Below are positions 27,701 to 37,880 of a stretch of 64,000 nucleotides of DNA, piece by piece. The stretch covers positions 66,576,662 to 66,640,661 of the forward strand of contig CM036225.1 in assembly GCA_020631735.1 (NCBI GenBank), in the 5' to 3' direction. The translations under genes and the position numbers were made by a program. The DNA comes from Saccharum officinarum (taxonomy: Eukaryota > Streptophyta > Magnoliopsida > Poales > Poaceae). Below the pieces are notes generated by a model, which saw nothing but the letters and a program-made list of their open reading frames with translations, was not told where the DNA came from and did no database searches. Each line of letters begins with the position of its first letter. Position 1 is the stretch's first letter.

Positions 27701-28003
27701 ATATCCAATTCAATCAACTTATATGCACCCAAGTGAAATGATCAACAAGAGATATACCTTGGTTAGCTCATGATCATCCAATAGCAAGCTTTCAACTTGA
27801 ATATTTGCAAGCCATCAAATATATCCAATAAATCACCACAATCTTGAATGTTGCACTTGTATGTTGTAGTATTTGGACTCCACTTATTTTGACTTGGCAT
27901 TGGGATAGAATATGCACTAAGCTTTAAAACTTGATTCAACATATGATGACCAATATGAATCCAAATGAATCAAGCCTCCAATGCCGATGGTACCTACAAA
28001 CAA
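24717..28003 (-). other. Internal non-coding domain of the young Copia element
   Basis: About 3.3 kb of AT-rich sequence where pol would be expected, with no pol motif in any frame; short ORFs such as 25263-25490 match nothing. Next to the 3' LTR the minus strand reads AAAAAGGGGGAGAT (24717-24730), the polypurine tract that primes second-strand synthesis. Repeated phrases such as CCACTTGTAGGAT occur around 25800-25920. Confidence 0.7.
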
Positions 28004-28267
28004 TCATCCACTTTTTGATGGTACCCAAACAAGTTTGGGTCCTCTCAAGTTAGGAGCAACATACTTAGGCAAAGCCTTAGTATGGGTAGCGGGATGTTTT
28101 GCAATTCTAACCAATGAGGTACCATTGCCATCCTTTCTAAGCATGTTAGTATCATTAATTGAACTAGGCTTAGAAGTGTTACCTAGGGGACATGAATGTG
28201 CCATGTGTCCCCTTTCCCGGCATGAATAGCATCTTCTCTTTGATTGAGCCTTTTCTTCATTGCTCAT
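28004..28267 (-). CDS. Gag extension ORF with a third zinc knuckle
   Basis: An 87-codon frame starting at an ATG that overlaps the stop of the main gag ORF as ATGA. It encodes CYSCRERGHMAHSCP, a CCHC zinc knuckle (residues 13-27), then KYVAPNLRGPKLVWVPSKSG, the phrase that in related elements leads into the protease. It ends at a stop where pol should begin. Relative to the main ORF it is in the -1 frame. It may be joined by frameshifting or re-initiation, or simply mark a 1-bp mutation. Confidence 0.65.
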   Translation of the reverse strand: MSNEEKAQSKRRCYSCRERGHMAHSCPLGNTSKPSSINDTNMLRKDGNGTSLVRIAKHPATHTKALPKYVAPNLRGPKLVWVPSKSG

Positions 28268-29877
28268 GTGATGTTTTCATTGCCTTGCCTCTCATGAGTT
28301 GCTTGAGCATTCTTCTCAAGCTTGGTAGGACACCCCGAGGCAAAGTGTCCTATATCTTCACACTTGAAGCACTTGATGTGAGCCAAATCTCTCTTCTTAT
28401 CTTCAATCTTGCTCATCATCTTGGCATCTTGGATTTGCATTGGATGCCTTCCTCTTCCACCCCTTCTTGTTTTCTTCTTCATGATCATCAAGTCACCAAC
28501 ATCTTCATCATTGATCTTGACTTGAGCTTGGGGTATCTTCTTTTCATCTTGTGGCCTCATCTTTGGCTTCTTGGTTGGGCAAGACTTGGCAAGGTGACCC
28601 ATCTCATGGCATTTAAAGCACACGAAATGAGATAGCTTCTTTTGTTCTTGCTTCTTCATTTTCTTGCCCTTGTTCTTGTTGAAGCCAATGCCACTCTTGT
28701 CACCATAGCTTCTTTGAGTCTTTATCATGTGCTCAAAGGTGACTTTTGAGTTGTAGCACCTCTCTAACTTGTTGCTCAATTTCTTCACTTCACTTTTGAG
28801 CTCATTGTTCTCCTTCAAAATGTTAGTCTCACAAGACATAGAAGTAGAACAAGCATATATATGTGAAGAACATGGCATATCTAATAAGTCATCATAAGAG
28901 GTGGATACATGCTTTCTCCCTACATCACATGGGTTAGTCACATTTTGCAATTGATCATTTGATCCATGTGATGAGCTCTCATTATTTTTAATTTTCTTTA
29001 AAAACATCTTAATGAGAGAAGCATGTTTTTCTAACAATTCCTCATGAGATGCAAGTACTTTCTCATGAGTCAACATTAGCTTCTCATATGAAGATTTAAG
29101 ATCATCAAGTAAGCTCTTATGTTCTTCATATGAGTTCTTTAGAAAAGAGTTTTCATTTTCTAATTTCATTGTTTTAGCTTTCTCATTTTTTAAAGACGTG
29201 TTCATGCTAGCAAGTCTACTAACAAGCTCATCATATGAATCAACATGATCAATCACATTATCATTTGATACCTTTGTGTCACCTAGTGACATGAAGCAAT
29301 GTGATGGAGTGGATGGGCTTGTAGTAGCATCATCAAGGCCCGAGCATGAACCAACATTGTCACCATCAAGTGTGCTTGGGGTAGAAACATTACTTGCAAC
29401 ACTTGATGCATCATCACCATTCTTGTCAAGTGAACTTGTGGTAGATCGATCATCATCATCACTTGACCATGAGGTGGAGCAATCCTCCACAACCATCATG
29501 TTGTGGTCATGCTCAACATCATCATGTACAACCTCCTTGGGCTTGACATCATCGTCATCATCGGTGATAGCTCCATACTTTTCATTGAGATAGGCCCATA
29601 TCTCATGAGCGGATTTGAGGTCCATGATCTTACCAAAGATGCTATCATCCAAAGATCTATACATGATGTTAGTAGCTTGGATGTCAAGATCTAGGCATTT
29701 CTCTTGTGCTTGAGTTAGATTATCTTCATCCAACACATGAGAAAAGCCTACATCTACCATCCACCACATTTGAGGGCAAATAAACTTAAAATTGCATATC
29801 ATCCAATTTTTCCACCGTGCAAAGTGTGTGCCATCAAACATGTGAGGACAATCAACATCTAGTCCATATTCCGCCAT
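28264..29877 (-). CDS. Copia gag protein, 537 aa, intact
   Basis: I start at the ATG at 29877 (MAEYGLDVDCPHMFDG), just downstream of the primer site, because it matches the family start; the open frame extends into the LTR without a likely start. The order is: N-terminal gag domain (FDGTHFARWKNWMICNFKF, then SAHEIWAYLNEKYG); an acidic Ser/Asp-rich linker; a long coiled coil (NEKAKTMKLENENSFLKNSY region); and two CCHC zinc knuckles, CFKCHEMGHLAKSCP (about 28577-28620) and CFKCEDIGHFASGCP (about 28327-28370). It forms the particle and packages element RNA. An intact gag without pol suggests the protein matters for mobility while enzymes come from a partner element. Confidence 0.85.
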   Translation of the reverse strand: MAEYGLDVDCPHMFDGTHFARWKNWMICNFKFICPQMWWMVDVGFSHVLDEDNLTQAQEKCLDLDIQATNIMYRSLDDSIFGKIMDLKSAHEIWAYLNEKYGAITDDDDDVKPKEVVHDDVEHDHNMMVVEDCSTSWSSDDDDRSTTSSLDKNGDDASSVASNVSTPSTLDGDNVGSCSGLDDATTSPSTPSHCFMSLGDTKVSNDNVIDHVDSYDELVSRLASMNTSLKNEKAKTMKLENENSFLKNSYEEHKSLLDDLKSSYEKLMLTHEKVLASHEELLEKHASLIKMFLKKIKNNESSSHGSNDQLQNVTNPCDVGRKHVSTSYDDLLDMPCSSHIYACSTSMSCETNILKENNELKSEVKKLSNKLERCYNSKVTFEHMIKTQRSYGDKSGIGFNKNKGKKMKKQEQKKLSHFVCFKCHEMGHLAKSCPTKKPKMRPQDEKKIPQAQVKINDEDVGDLMIMKKKTRRGGRGRHPMQIQDAKMMSKIEDKKRDLAHIKCFKCEDIGHFASGCPTKLEKNAQATHERQGNENIT

Positions 29878-29914
29878 CCTCTCGGGTCGGTGAAGACCAC
29901 AAACAAGAGACCGG

Positions 29915-29926
29915 GCTCTGATACCA
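29915..29926 (-). promoter_or_regulatory. Primer binding site (initiator tRNA-Met)
   Basis: The minus strand reads TGGTATCAGAGC, the standard plant Copia primer site, two bases inside the 5' LTR. It fixes the element's orientation. Confidence 0.92.
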
Positions 29927-29928
29927 AT

Positions 29929-32393
29929 TGTAGGGTCGAGATGGCGGACTAGAGGGGGGGGTGAATAGTCCTTTCTAAAATTAATCGCGTCGGCAAACCG
30001 AAACAAATGCGGAATTAAAACTATCGGTCTAGCCAAGACTACACCCCTCTATCTAAGTTCACAAGCACCTCACAAAGATCGTAAATATGTAACTAAGGTG
30101 CTTTCCTTAGCAAGAGCTCTCCTAAACAATTCTAGAGCAAGGTCACACAAACCTATGCACTAGTACTTTAGCAAAGCCGGGGAGCTCCTACACAATTCTA
30201 GTAAGCAAAAGCACGAAGCCACCTATGCTCACTAGCAATGCTCAATAGCAAGGCAACTAATGCCAAACTAGAGAGCGCAAATTACTTAGCTACACAAACT
30301 AAGCAATATGACTAACAAGGTTACACAAACCAAATTAGCCACGCAACGGGAGCTACTTCTATGCTACACAAGCAAGAAGGTAACTAGCTAACTACACAAG
30401 CAAACTAGTTACAAGAGCAACTACACAAGCACAAGTATATGAATGTAAATACAAGCTTGTGAATCGAAAGCAAACCACCGAGAAGATGTACACAATGTTG
30501 ACACGGCGGTTTTTCACCGAGGTTCACTTGGTTGCCACCAAGCTAGTCCCCGTTGTGGCGATACACCCACTTGATGGATCACGAGCTAATTGACTATCAA
30601 GAGTCAAACCCTCAGCGGGTGCCGCACATCCACTCTCAAGATGGGGATCCTCCAAGCCACGAGCTTTACTAGAGTTGCTCTTCGCGATCCCCGCGGGGTG
30701 AGCACAATCCCCCTCACAAATCCTCCTCCGGAGCCACGCACAATCTCCACGCGTGCTTCAACGGAGTCGCAAGCCACCAAGCCGTCTAGGAGGTGGCAAC
30801 CTCCAAGAGTAACAAGCACCACCGGCTTGCAACACGATCACCTAGTGCCACTCTATGCAATCCTCTCGATGCAACGCACTAGAATCGCTCTCTCACTCGA
30901 TCCGATGAACACTATCAAGCATGAGTGAGTTAGAGGGCTCCCAAGCACTACCACACAAGTCACAAAGACTATAGTGTGCTCCGCTTATGGCCACAGCCGG
31001 CCAAGGCATCTATTTATAACCCCACGGTCAAATAGAGCCGTTACCCCTTCACTGGGCAAAACTCGGGACGACCGGACGCGCCGGTCGAAACTGACCGGAC
31101 GCGCTTCACCGCGTCCGGTCGCCCTGCGACGTCCACGTGTCCCTCGAATTTCAAACGCGACCGTTAGATCCTCCAACGGTCACTGCGCCAACGGTCAAAT
31201 CCCATGACCGGACGCGCCTCTCAAAACGACCGGACGCGCCGGTCGCACAGCACCGCGCGCGCGAAGCAACGACCGGACGCGCTCCTCGCAACGACCGGAC
31301 GCGACAGTGCCAGCGTCCGGTCGCGTTCCAGTAAGCTCCAGCTACGACCGGACGCGTCCGATCATGTGTGACCGGACGCGCCTCGCGTCCGATCGTACTC
31401 AGTTTCCTCTGGACACCTGACCGGACGCTCCGGTCCCGTGAAGGACCGGACGCGCCGGTCGCGCGCTTCTCTCTTACGCTCAGTTGTACTGACCGGACGC
31501 GCTGGTCAGGCCAGACCCGCGTCCGGTGCAGCGTCCGGTCACCTCTGTGACCTCCGTTCGCCTCCGATTCTTTTCCGACTTCCGGCGTAGTGGAAAATAG
31601 TCATTTCAACTTCTCAAAAACGCCTAAATCCCGCGCTCGCAAAGCTCGGCGGGAGGGAGAGAGGAACCCAAATCCTCTCTACCGCTTAAACTTCATCGCC
31701 TTCGTAAATGTGCCAACACCAACAAGTGACCACCACCTTGTGCACGTGTGTTAGCATTTTCATAATCATTTTACTGAAGGAGTTAACCACTCAACTTGCC
31801 ACGCCACTCGATCCTAGCAACGATGCATAGTTAGATCGCTCAAGTGGCACTAGATGACCGATATGCAAACAAGTTTGCCCCTCTTGATAGTACGGCCATC
31901 TATCCTAAACCCGGTCATAAACTTCTCTACACACCTATGACCGGTGAAATGGAAATGCCCTAGGTTATACCTTTGCCTTGCGCATTCCACTCCATCTCCT
32001 CCGACGTTGATGCAACACATGCACCAACCATATCACAAATGATATGATCCACTTCATATCATCATGTGACCTTGGTCCATCGATCTTGACCTCACTTGCT
32101 CTTCACCGTTGCGTCGGTCCATCGGCGCCAAGTCTTGCTCAAGCTTCACCGCCTCGCGGTCCATCGCTCCAAAGCCTCCGACTTGCCCTTCACACTTGCA
32201 ACCGGTCCATCAAGCCAAGCCTCATCTTGATCTTCGTCACCTTGGTCACATGACTCCATGTCATGTCTCATATGCAATGAGCTCCTCCATGACACCATCA
32301 CCTGTGGACTAATCTCCTGTGTATTTCTCATTAAACACAATTAGTCCACCTAAGGTTGTCACTCAATTACCAAAACCAAACAAGGACATTTCA
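29929..32393 (-). repeat. 5' LTR of the young Copia element, 2465 bp
   Basis: A near-identical direct repeat of 22253-24716, with the TATA box at 31011-31018 and the motif array at 31070-31541. The inner end adjoins the primer site and the outer end adjoins the TSD GCTTG. Confidence 0.97.
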
Positions 32394-34094
32394 GCTTGGC
32401 TGCTGCACTATTCCATGGACCGTGCCTTAACGGTGCCATAGACCACATGCTCCCACCCTCGGTTCACATGAACTGCGTCCACAGAAAGGACGGGAGATGG
32501 AGGCGGGTTGTTGTGGCTGCCATGTGGGACTCACAAGAGGAGGTGGCACTGCCACATTGGCCACATCGATGTGGCTAAGCGGCCTCGGGTTCCCTTGGCC
32601 GGCTTTGGCCGTCCTCATCCCAATCCGAGCAAACAGAAAGAAAGCAAGAGGGGAAAAGAGAGAGAGAGGGAGAAGGGTAGAGCAGAGAGAGGGAATAGGC
32701 AGAGCAGAGGGAGCCGGTGAGGCAGTCGGGCGGCGGTGCTCGTGGGAAAGGAAGGGAGGAGCAGAGCAAGGCGAGAGAGAGGGATACAGAACGAAGAAGA
32801 GGAGGACAGAGCGGCGGCAGTAGGCAAGGCGAGAGAGAGAGAGAGAGAGAGAGAAGAGGAGCGGGGCGGGAAGAGAGAGAGAGAGCGGCGAGGGCACAGG
32901 GCAGCAGCAGTCTTGACTCCGGCCTCAGCGTGGTGCACCATAGTGATGGGAGGCGCGACAGCCTTGTTGTTGCCCGTGCTTGTCCATGGCGCGAAAAGCA
33001 GAGCAGAGGAGGAAGAAGAGCTCGTGGGGATGAAGGTCCAAGCTCGAGCTTGATGGGGCGAGGCTACACAATAGCCATGGCGAGCCTTTTATAGCCGGCG
33101 AGCGGCCAGAGTAAGGTGGTGGCCAGGAGAAATATCTCCGGCGACAGCCAGTGGTGAGCTAGCGTTCTTATCCATCCACGTGGGCGCTCGGGGAAGGCGG
33201 TTGCGCACAATGAGTCAGCGGGGAACAGTAGGGCGGTTGGGCACAGCGGTCGGCGGCTATGGCGACCTCGGCACAGTGAGGTCTCTAACCTCCTGGGGAA
33301 GAAGGAAATGGCAGGCGGGCCCTACTTGTCGGTGAGAGAAAGGAAGGGTAAGGGATGGCTGCTGCATTGCTGGGCCTAAGGCCTTGTTGGACTGGTCCAT
33401 CGCAGGAAGAAGGGGAGAGGGAAGAGGAGAAGTGGGCGCGGGTTAGGCCAGTGCCAACCCAAGTAGGAAAAGGAGGAGGGGTTGCTCCTGCTGGGCTGGG
33501 CGCCGGCCCACGTGGAAGGAGGGAGAAGGGGAGGTGGGCCGAGGCTGCGGGCCAAGAGGGAAGGGGAAGAGGGTTTGAGCACGAGAATCCCTTTCCAATT
33601 TTCAATTCCCTTTCTTAATTTCCAAAAAATAAACTAGGGTATATATGCATGATTTGAATTTGGATTCAAAAGAAAATTTGAAATATGGGGAGCTTGTTAA
33701 ATTAGAAGGGAGGTCAAGGAAAAGTATTTGGTGGAGAATGTCAAGGAGAAATATTTGATGTTGAATAAATTCTAGGGCAAACAAACCATCAAATAAGCGC
33801 ATTCAAACATTTCAAGGCAACACTCAATCATTCAAACAAACGCTCTATGCATGAATGCAAATAGTTATATGAAGCGATTTTTCTAACCCTAGAAAATATT
33901 CCTAGCGCTACAACTAAATCCTACGAGATACAAAAATGCATATGGTGGATTTTGATGCAAGGGTTTTTAGAAAAAATATATTTTAAAAACGGTTTCACGG
34001 AAAATAAATAGTCAAGGTTTTAATTTGTTGTAAAGTTTTAAAAAATTAAAATTTTTAGTGGATTTTATCATGATACAAAAATACGGGTGTTATA
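32394..34094 (-). mobile_element. Old LTR, right part (U3, promoter, leader)
   Basis: It is the continuation of 19440-22252 beyond the Copia insertion. The right edge GGTGTTATA (34086-34094) is one base from the inverse of TGTAACACC. Read on the minus strand, AT-rich U3 (34094-33620) is followed by a GC-rich block with TATAAAAGG at about 33097-33089 and then a leader with a (CT)n tract. ORFs on both strands in 32396-33618 are low-complexity and probably not coding. Confidence 0.6.
32830..32884. repeat. (GA)n microsatellite
   Basis: A GA-rich run, interrupted by GAAGAGGAGCGGGGCGGG. On the minus strand it is a CT tract in the LTR leader. Confidence 0.85.
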
Positions 34095-34240
34095 GCGAGG
34101 CCCGCGTCCGAACGCCACTCCCCATGTCTCGTGCCTGCTCCGCAACACACACTCCACTAGCTCAGATTCTGCGCCGCTTGAATGACTCGCCCCACCCATG
34201 CCGCTCGTCCCCACGTGTGCCCATGTTGTCTGAACATCAC

Positions 34241-34680
34241 CAGCATTGAGAAGAGAAGACATCGAGGCGAAGGCAACAGAAGGCGAGGAGGGAGATGCAA
34301 CACACAATCTACTTTTGAAACATCCAAATGAAATATTTGCAACATACGTTCGAAAAGAGTTGAAACACTTGCAACTTACGTCTGAAACACTTGAAAAACG
34401 CTTGGAAAAGCCATTGCAAAATGTATGCAACATCTAGATAAAACAAATGCAGCATATGTGTGAAACACGTGCAACATTCAAATAAACACACTTGCAACAA
34501 ACGTCTGGAAAAACAACTGAAACATTGGGAACAAAAGCTTGCAACATACGTGTATAACCATTGCAACATATGTAACATCTCAATTTACGTTTGCAACATC
34601 CACATGAAACACTCGAAACATCCTGACGAAACATCTGAAACACGTGAAATATACTTTTGCATCGTGCGTTTCCAGTATGC
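34241..34680. repeat. Minisatellite of GCAACAT / GAAACAC words
   Basis: About twenty loosely spaced repeats of the type TTGCAACATACGTCTGAAAC, 15-30 bp apart, flanked by GC-rich DNA (34095-34240 and 34690-35160). The same word family recurs at 56599-57010 next to similar GC-rich DNA, so both may belong to one DNA-transposon family. I could not define terminal repeats. The long ORF 34434-35162 is a by-product of the repeat. Confidence 0.6.
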
Positions 34681-35183
34681 AATGTCACCTTGCTGCTTGG
34701 ACGAATCACAGAGCTCGACGCTGCCGCAGCGCATGGAGCTCGCCGGTGCGTCTCTCGGTGAGGACTTGCTCGATGGCCTGGGTGAGCACCTACGCGAGGC
34801 GCGCGAGCATCCCTGGGCGAGCACCTGCTCCGCGACCTAGGCCAGCGCACCCTGGGCGTGGCGAAGGACGAGCTTGGCGCTGCGGCGGATGGCGGCACGC
34901 CGAAGTGGCCTGGCAAGGTCGGCGCCCCGAGCGCAGCGTCTCGGAGGTGGTCGTGCGCTGCACCTGGCTGGGCCAGCGCCCGAGTGCTGGAGGCAGAACG
35001 CGAGCGGTACGAGCTGATTTTTTTATTTAGAAATGAAAGAGGGGATCTTGGGCTGGTGTTGCGTGGCCACCAACGGTGAGTCCGGCTGCCCGGCCGCTGG
35101 CTTCCTAGCATTAGCGAAGCTAAATTGGCCTTTTTGTTGGTCTGGCCCAGCCCGACTCTCAAATTTTATAGGTTTAATATGAA

Positions 35184-35212
35184 CTAGCAGGTACTCCCGT
35201 GCTTCGCACGGG
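35184..35212 (-). mobile_element. Helitron-like 3' terminus
   Basis: The minus strand reads CCCGTGCGAAGCACGGG (a 7-bp stem with a GAA loop, 35212-35196), then 8 nt, then CTAG followed by T. A short hairpin about 10 nt before a terminal CTRR with T after it is the Helitron 3' signature. The body would extend toward higher coordinates. I could not find the 5' TC end, so its extent is unknown. Confidence 0.5.
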
Positions 35213-36690
35213 CCAGCAAGCCGGATCTATAGTAGATCATAAGATTATACATAGGACAAAGAGATTAGTGAAATTAGTTACAGATGGGTTGTCATTTGAG
35301 GCCTTTGTAGGGTAACGCTAGTGTAGTACAGTGATGGTTCAAATGGATATGAATTGTTACGAGGATACCAGACGCTTTGGAGTCTGGACCGAACCTGAAA
35401 CAGACAAACAGTGAGACCTGATTTAGCGAATAACAAATTAGAGGTGATTGATGGTAAAGAAAATTGAGGGTACTGAGAAGACCTGGCCAATCTGAGTACA
35501 ATAATTGCGTATCTCCTCAAATTCGAGGACCAATGCCAACAACTCGTCGACCAAACAAATAAATTAACAAATTATTAAGAACAGATAACCAATTTTAGAG
35601 AACTCAAAAAAATCAAAGGTGTGCGCAAATGGTATAACGGGTGACTTAGGAAAACAGAGAAAGAACAGACAAAATGCAGAGTTTCATATGCATGAAAACA
35701 TAACCTCAAAGTTATAACTAATTTGACATCCACATCCATACAATAAAGGAGAAGGCAGCACTTAACTACCTTCATAAGAGGAGTTAAAATCCTTGTGATC
35801 AGCAAGGGCTTCATTTATGTACATGTAAACTTGAAGAAAGAAGCATTCTCAGATGGAACTCCTCTCTTTGGTTTGAATTGAGTGTCTCACCAATCGCATC
35901 TGGTCCCTGAGGTAGTTCACTTTGGTTTCATCACTGATTGACCAAGCCGACTGTAAGTACGCAGATGCATTGGAAATTCGAAACTACTATGAGTCAGCCT
36001 GTGCGCAACAAAAATATTCCATATTTTACTCACTAAGTGTACCACTAGCAGTTCTCGCAGGTGACAATGTAAGGCAATAGTAGGCACGCATGAGGTTCAA
36101 TAAATCAACTGTAAGTTTTCCCCCTGTGCTTCGCACGGGTCAGCAAGCCAGAACCATAGTAGGTCATATGATTAAACATAGAACAAAAAGATTAGTGCAA
36201 ATAGTTACAGATGGATTGTCATTTGAGCCCTTTGTAGGCTAACTTTAGTATAGTACATCAATGATTCAGTTGGATATATGGAGACTTAAGTTTGGCATGG
36301 GCCAAAGACCTGAAACGTTACATGAGGATAGCAGACACTGATGATACCAGACACTCTGGACCGAACCTGACACAGTAAGACCTGAATTAGAGAATAACAA
36401 ATTAGAGGTGATTGATGGTAAAGAAATTTGCGGGTAGAGAATAACACTCTTTTTGTCTTGTGCCCTTTATGTCCCTTTATGTGTCTCCCTGTTTCTCGTC
36501 TCTTTTGGGTTTCATCTCTAGCCTACCCCAACTTGCTTGGGACAAAAGGCTATGTTGTTGTTGTTGTTGTAGAAGACCTGGCCAATCTGAGTACAGCAAT
36601 TGTATATTTCATCAAATTCGTGGAACAATGCCTACAATTGGTGGAAAAAATGAATAAACTAATTATTAAGAGCAGTTAATCAATTTTAGA
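35188..36690. repeat. Spaced direct duplication, offset about 0.94 kb
   Basis: Copy A (about 35196-35610) and copy B (about 36122-36690) share, in order, GTGCTTCGCACGG, CAGCAAGCC, AGTTACAGATGG, CAAATTAGAGGTGATTGATG, GAAGACCTGGCCAATCTGAG and AACCAATTTTAGAGAA-like blocks. Both begin with the Helitron-type hairpin; in copy B it has one mismatch and the CTAG is degraded. Copy B also carries the LINE tail at 36449-36571. Between the copies (35611-36118) I see no gene. Confidence 0.75.
36449..36571 (+). mobile_element. 5'-truncated LINE, 3' tail only (RTE type)
   Basis: The sequence from TTTTTGTCTTGTGCCC to TTGCTTGGGACAAAAGGC, ending in (GTT)n, matches the end of the longer LINE copy at 54951-55497. 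A (TTG)n tail is typical of RTE-clade LINEs. Copy A of the surrounding duplication lacks it, which shows that it is an insertion. Confidence 0.8.
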
Positions 36691-37880
36691 GAATCGCCTG
36701 TTTATGTGCAGTGGCATGAGCAATGGCTATGCAGAAATTATGTTGGCAACGATCTTATTCATTATGGACAATGCTCTAAAGGCATATAGTCATATACTAC
36801 CATGGTTAGATAGCAAAAGTTGTAGCGTCAATATATAGCAATGGATTTAGCAGCGTAATGGATTTAGCGTGTTCACATGCAGCAGCAAATGTAACGTCCC
36901 TCGAAGTGGTAAGAGATGGATTAAAACATTGTTGAGGGCTCGAGGCAAGCTAGATCTGAAGGTGTTCAATATGAATGTTTCAGGTATAGAAAATTAACAT
37001 GGCTTGCATATTAAATACATCGCAACCCTAAAATCATAGGTTAAAGGAACATATTAGCAGCAAAAGTCTTTTGATATGTAAAAACATTGAGGGGGATATA
37101 GGCCTCGGTTAATAACTGTGCATACCTTGGGCACTTTCACGTGGAAAATCTGAATACATGAGAAGGTCTTGAATAATCATCGTCATTGACGGTGCATGCG
37201 GTAGGTGTGCTGGTTGGTAAGACGTCCAGAACCATCACACCTGCTTGTTGAGCAAAATAAGAAATACAGGTTCAGTATAAAACCCATTGACCAACACAAT
37301 TACATGGATTTTTTGTGCCATTTGATGAGTCATAACACTTACGAAGCCTACAATCAGGGTACATGTAATGATGCTGAATATGAAAACTGTAGGTATAGAA
37401 AATAGTATGGTTTGTAGGAAGTACATATAGCTCTGAGATGACCTAAAAGGAACATGTGTCGTCATTTTAGAATTTGGTACAAACATTCTGTGGCAAAACA
37501 ATTCATGCAAAAATTAAAATCATCTTACAACCTGTGACGGCACTGGGCATAGCACATATATAGCGTAAATCAAGAACAGGTTACAATCAAGTGTTTCCTA
37601 AAAACCCATAAATTCTGAGCACTCCCAATCTCGGCATGTAAATGGACCGCAATAATGAAAGAGAGGAAACATGAGCAATAGAGCCAAGGTAGGCACAACA
37701 CACAGGTTGTACGTGGACCCTGACCTGGATCAGCTTCGGCGCCGGTCCGTGCAGGTGGCTGGCCGAGTCGATGCTGGCTCTGCAGCAGCGTGCGGGTAGG
37801 GACTACTATACGGGGGGTCGGTCCCCGCGCTGGAGCATGGAAATCCCCTTCGTCCGTCCAAGATCCTACCCCCAAAAAAA
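36691..37880. other. Intergenic DNA, no gene recognised
   Basis: No convincing ORF. Two imperfect segments sharing AGGTATAGAAAAT and AAAGGAACATRT phrases (about 36980-37060 and 37390-37460) suggest further local duplication of the Helitron-like material. Confidence 0.4.

Larger units (their letters stand above)
22253..32393 (-). mobile_element. Young Maximus/SIRE-like Copia element, 10.1 kb, gag only
   Basis: It has paired LTRs at 22253-24716 and 29929-32393, a 5-bp TSD GCTTG (22248-22252 and 32394-32398), a primer site complementary to initiator tRNA-Met, a polypurine tract and an intact gag. I find no protease, integrase, reverse transcriptase or RNase H in 24717-28003, so it is non-autonomous. 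The LTRs differ by four substitutions, all transitions, and one 1-bp indel. At the often-used grass LTR rate of 1.3e-8 per site per year that is roughly 60,000 years. It split an older LTR. Confidence 0.92.

Noticed and set aside
32396..33618. ORFs rich in Arg/Glu or Pro/Ser/Leu
   Set aside because: They come from the GA/CT tract and the GC-rich LTR leader.
34434..35162. 242-codon minus-strand ORF
   Set aside because: It spans the minisatellite and GC-rich DNA; the Cys/Phe-rich repeats come from the TGCAACAT words.
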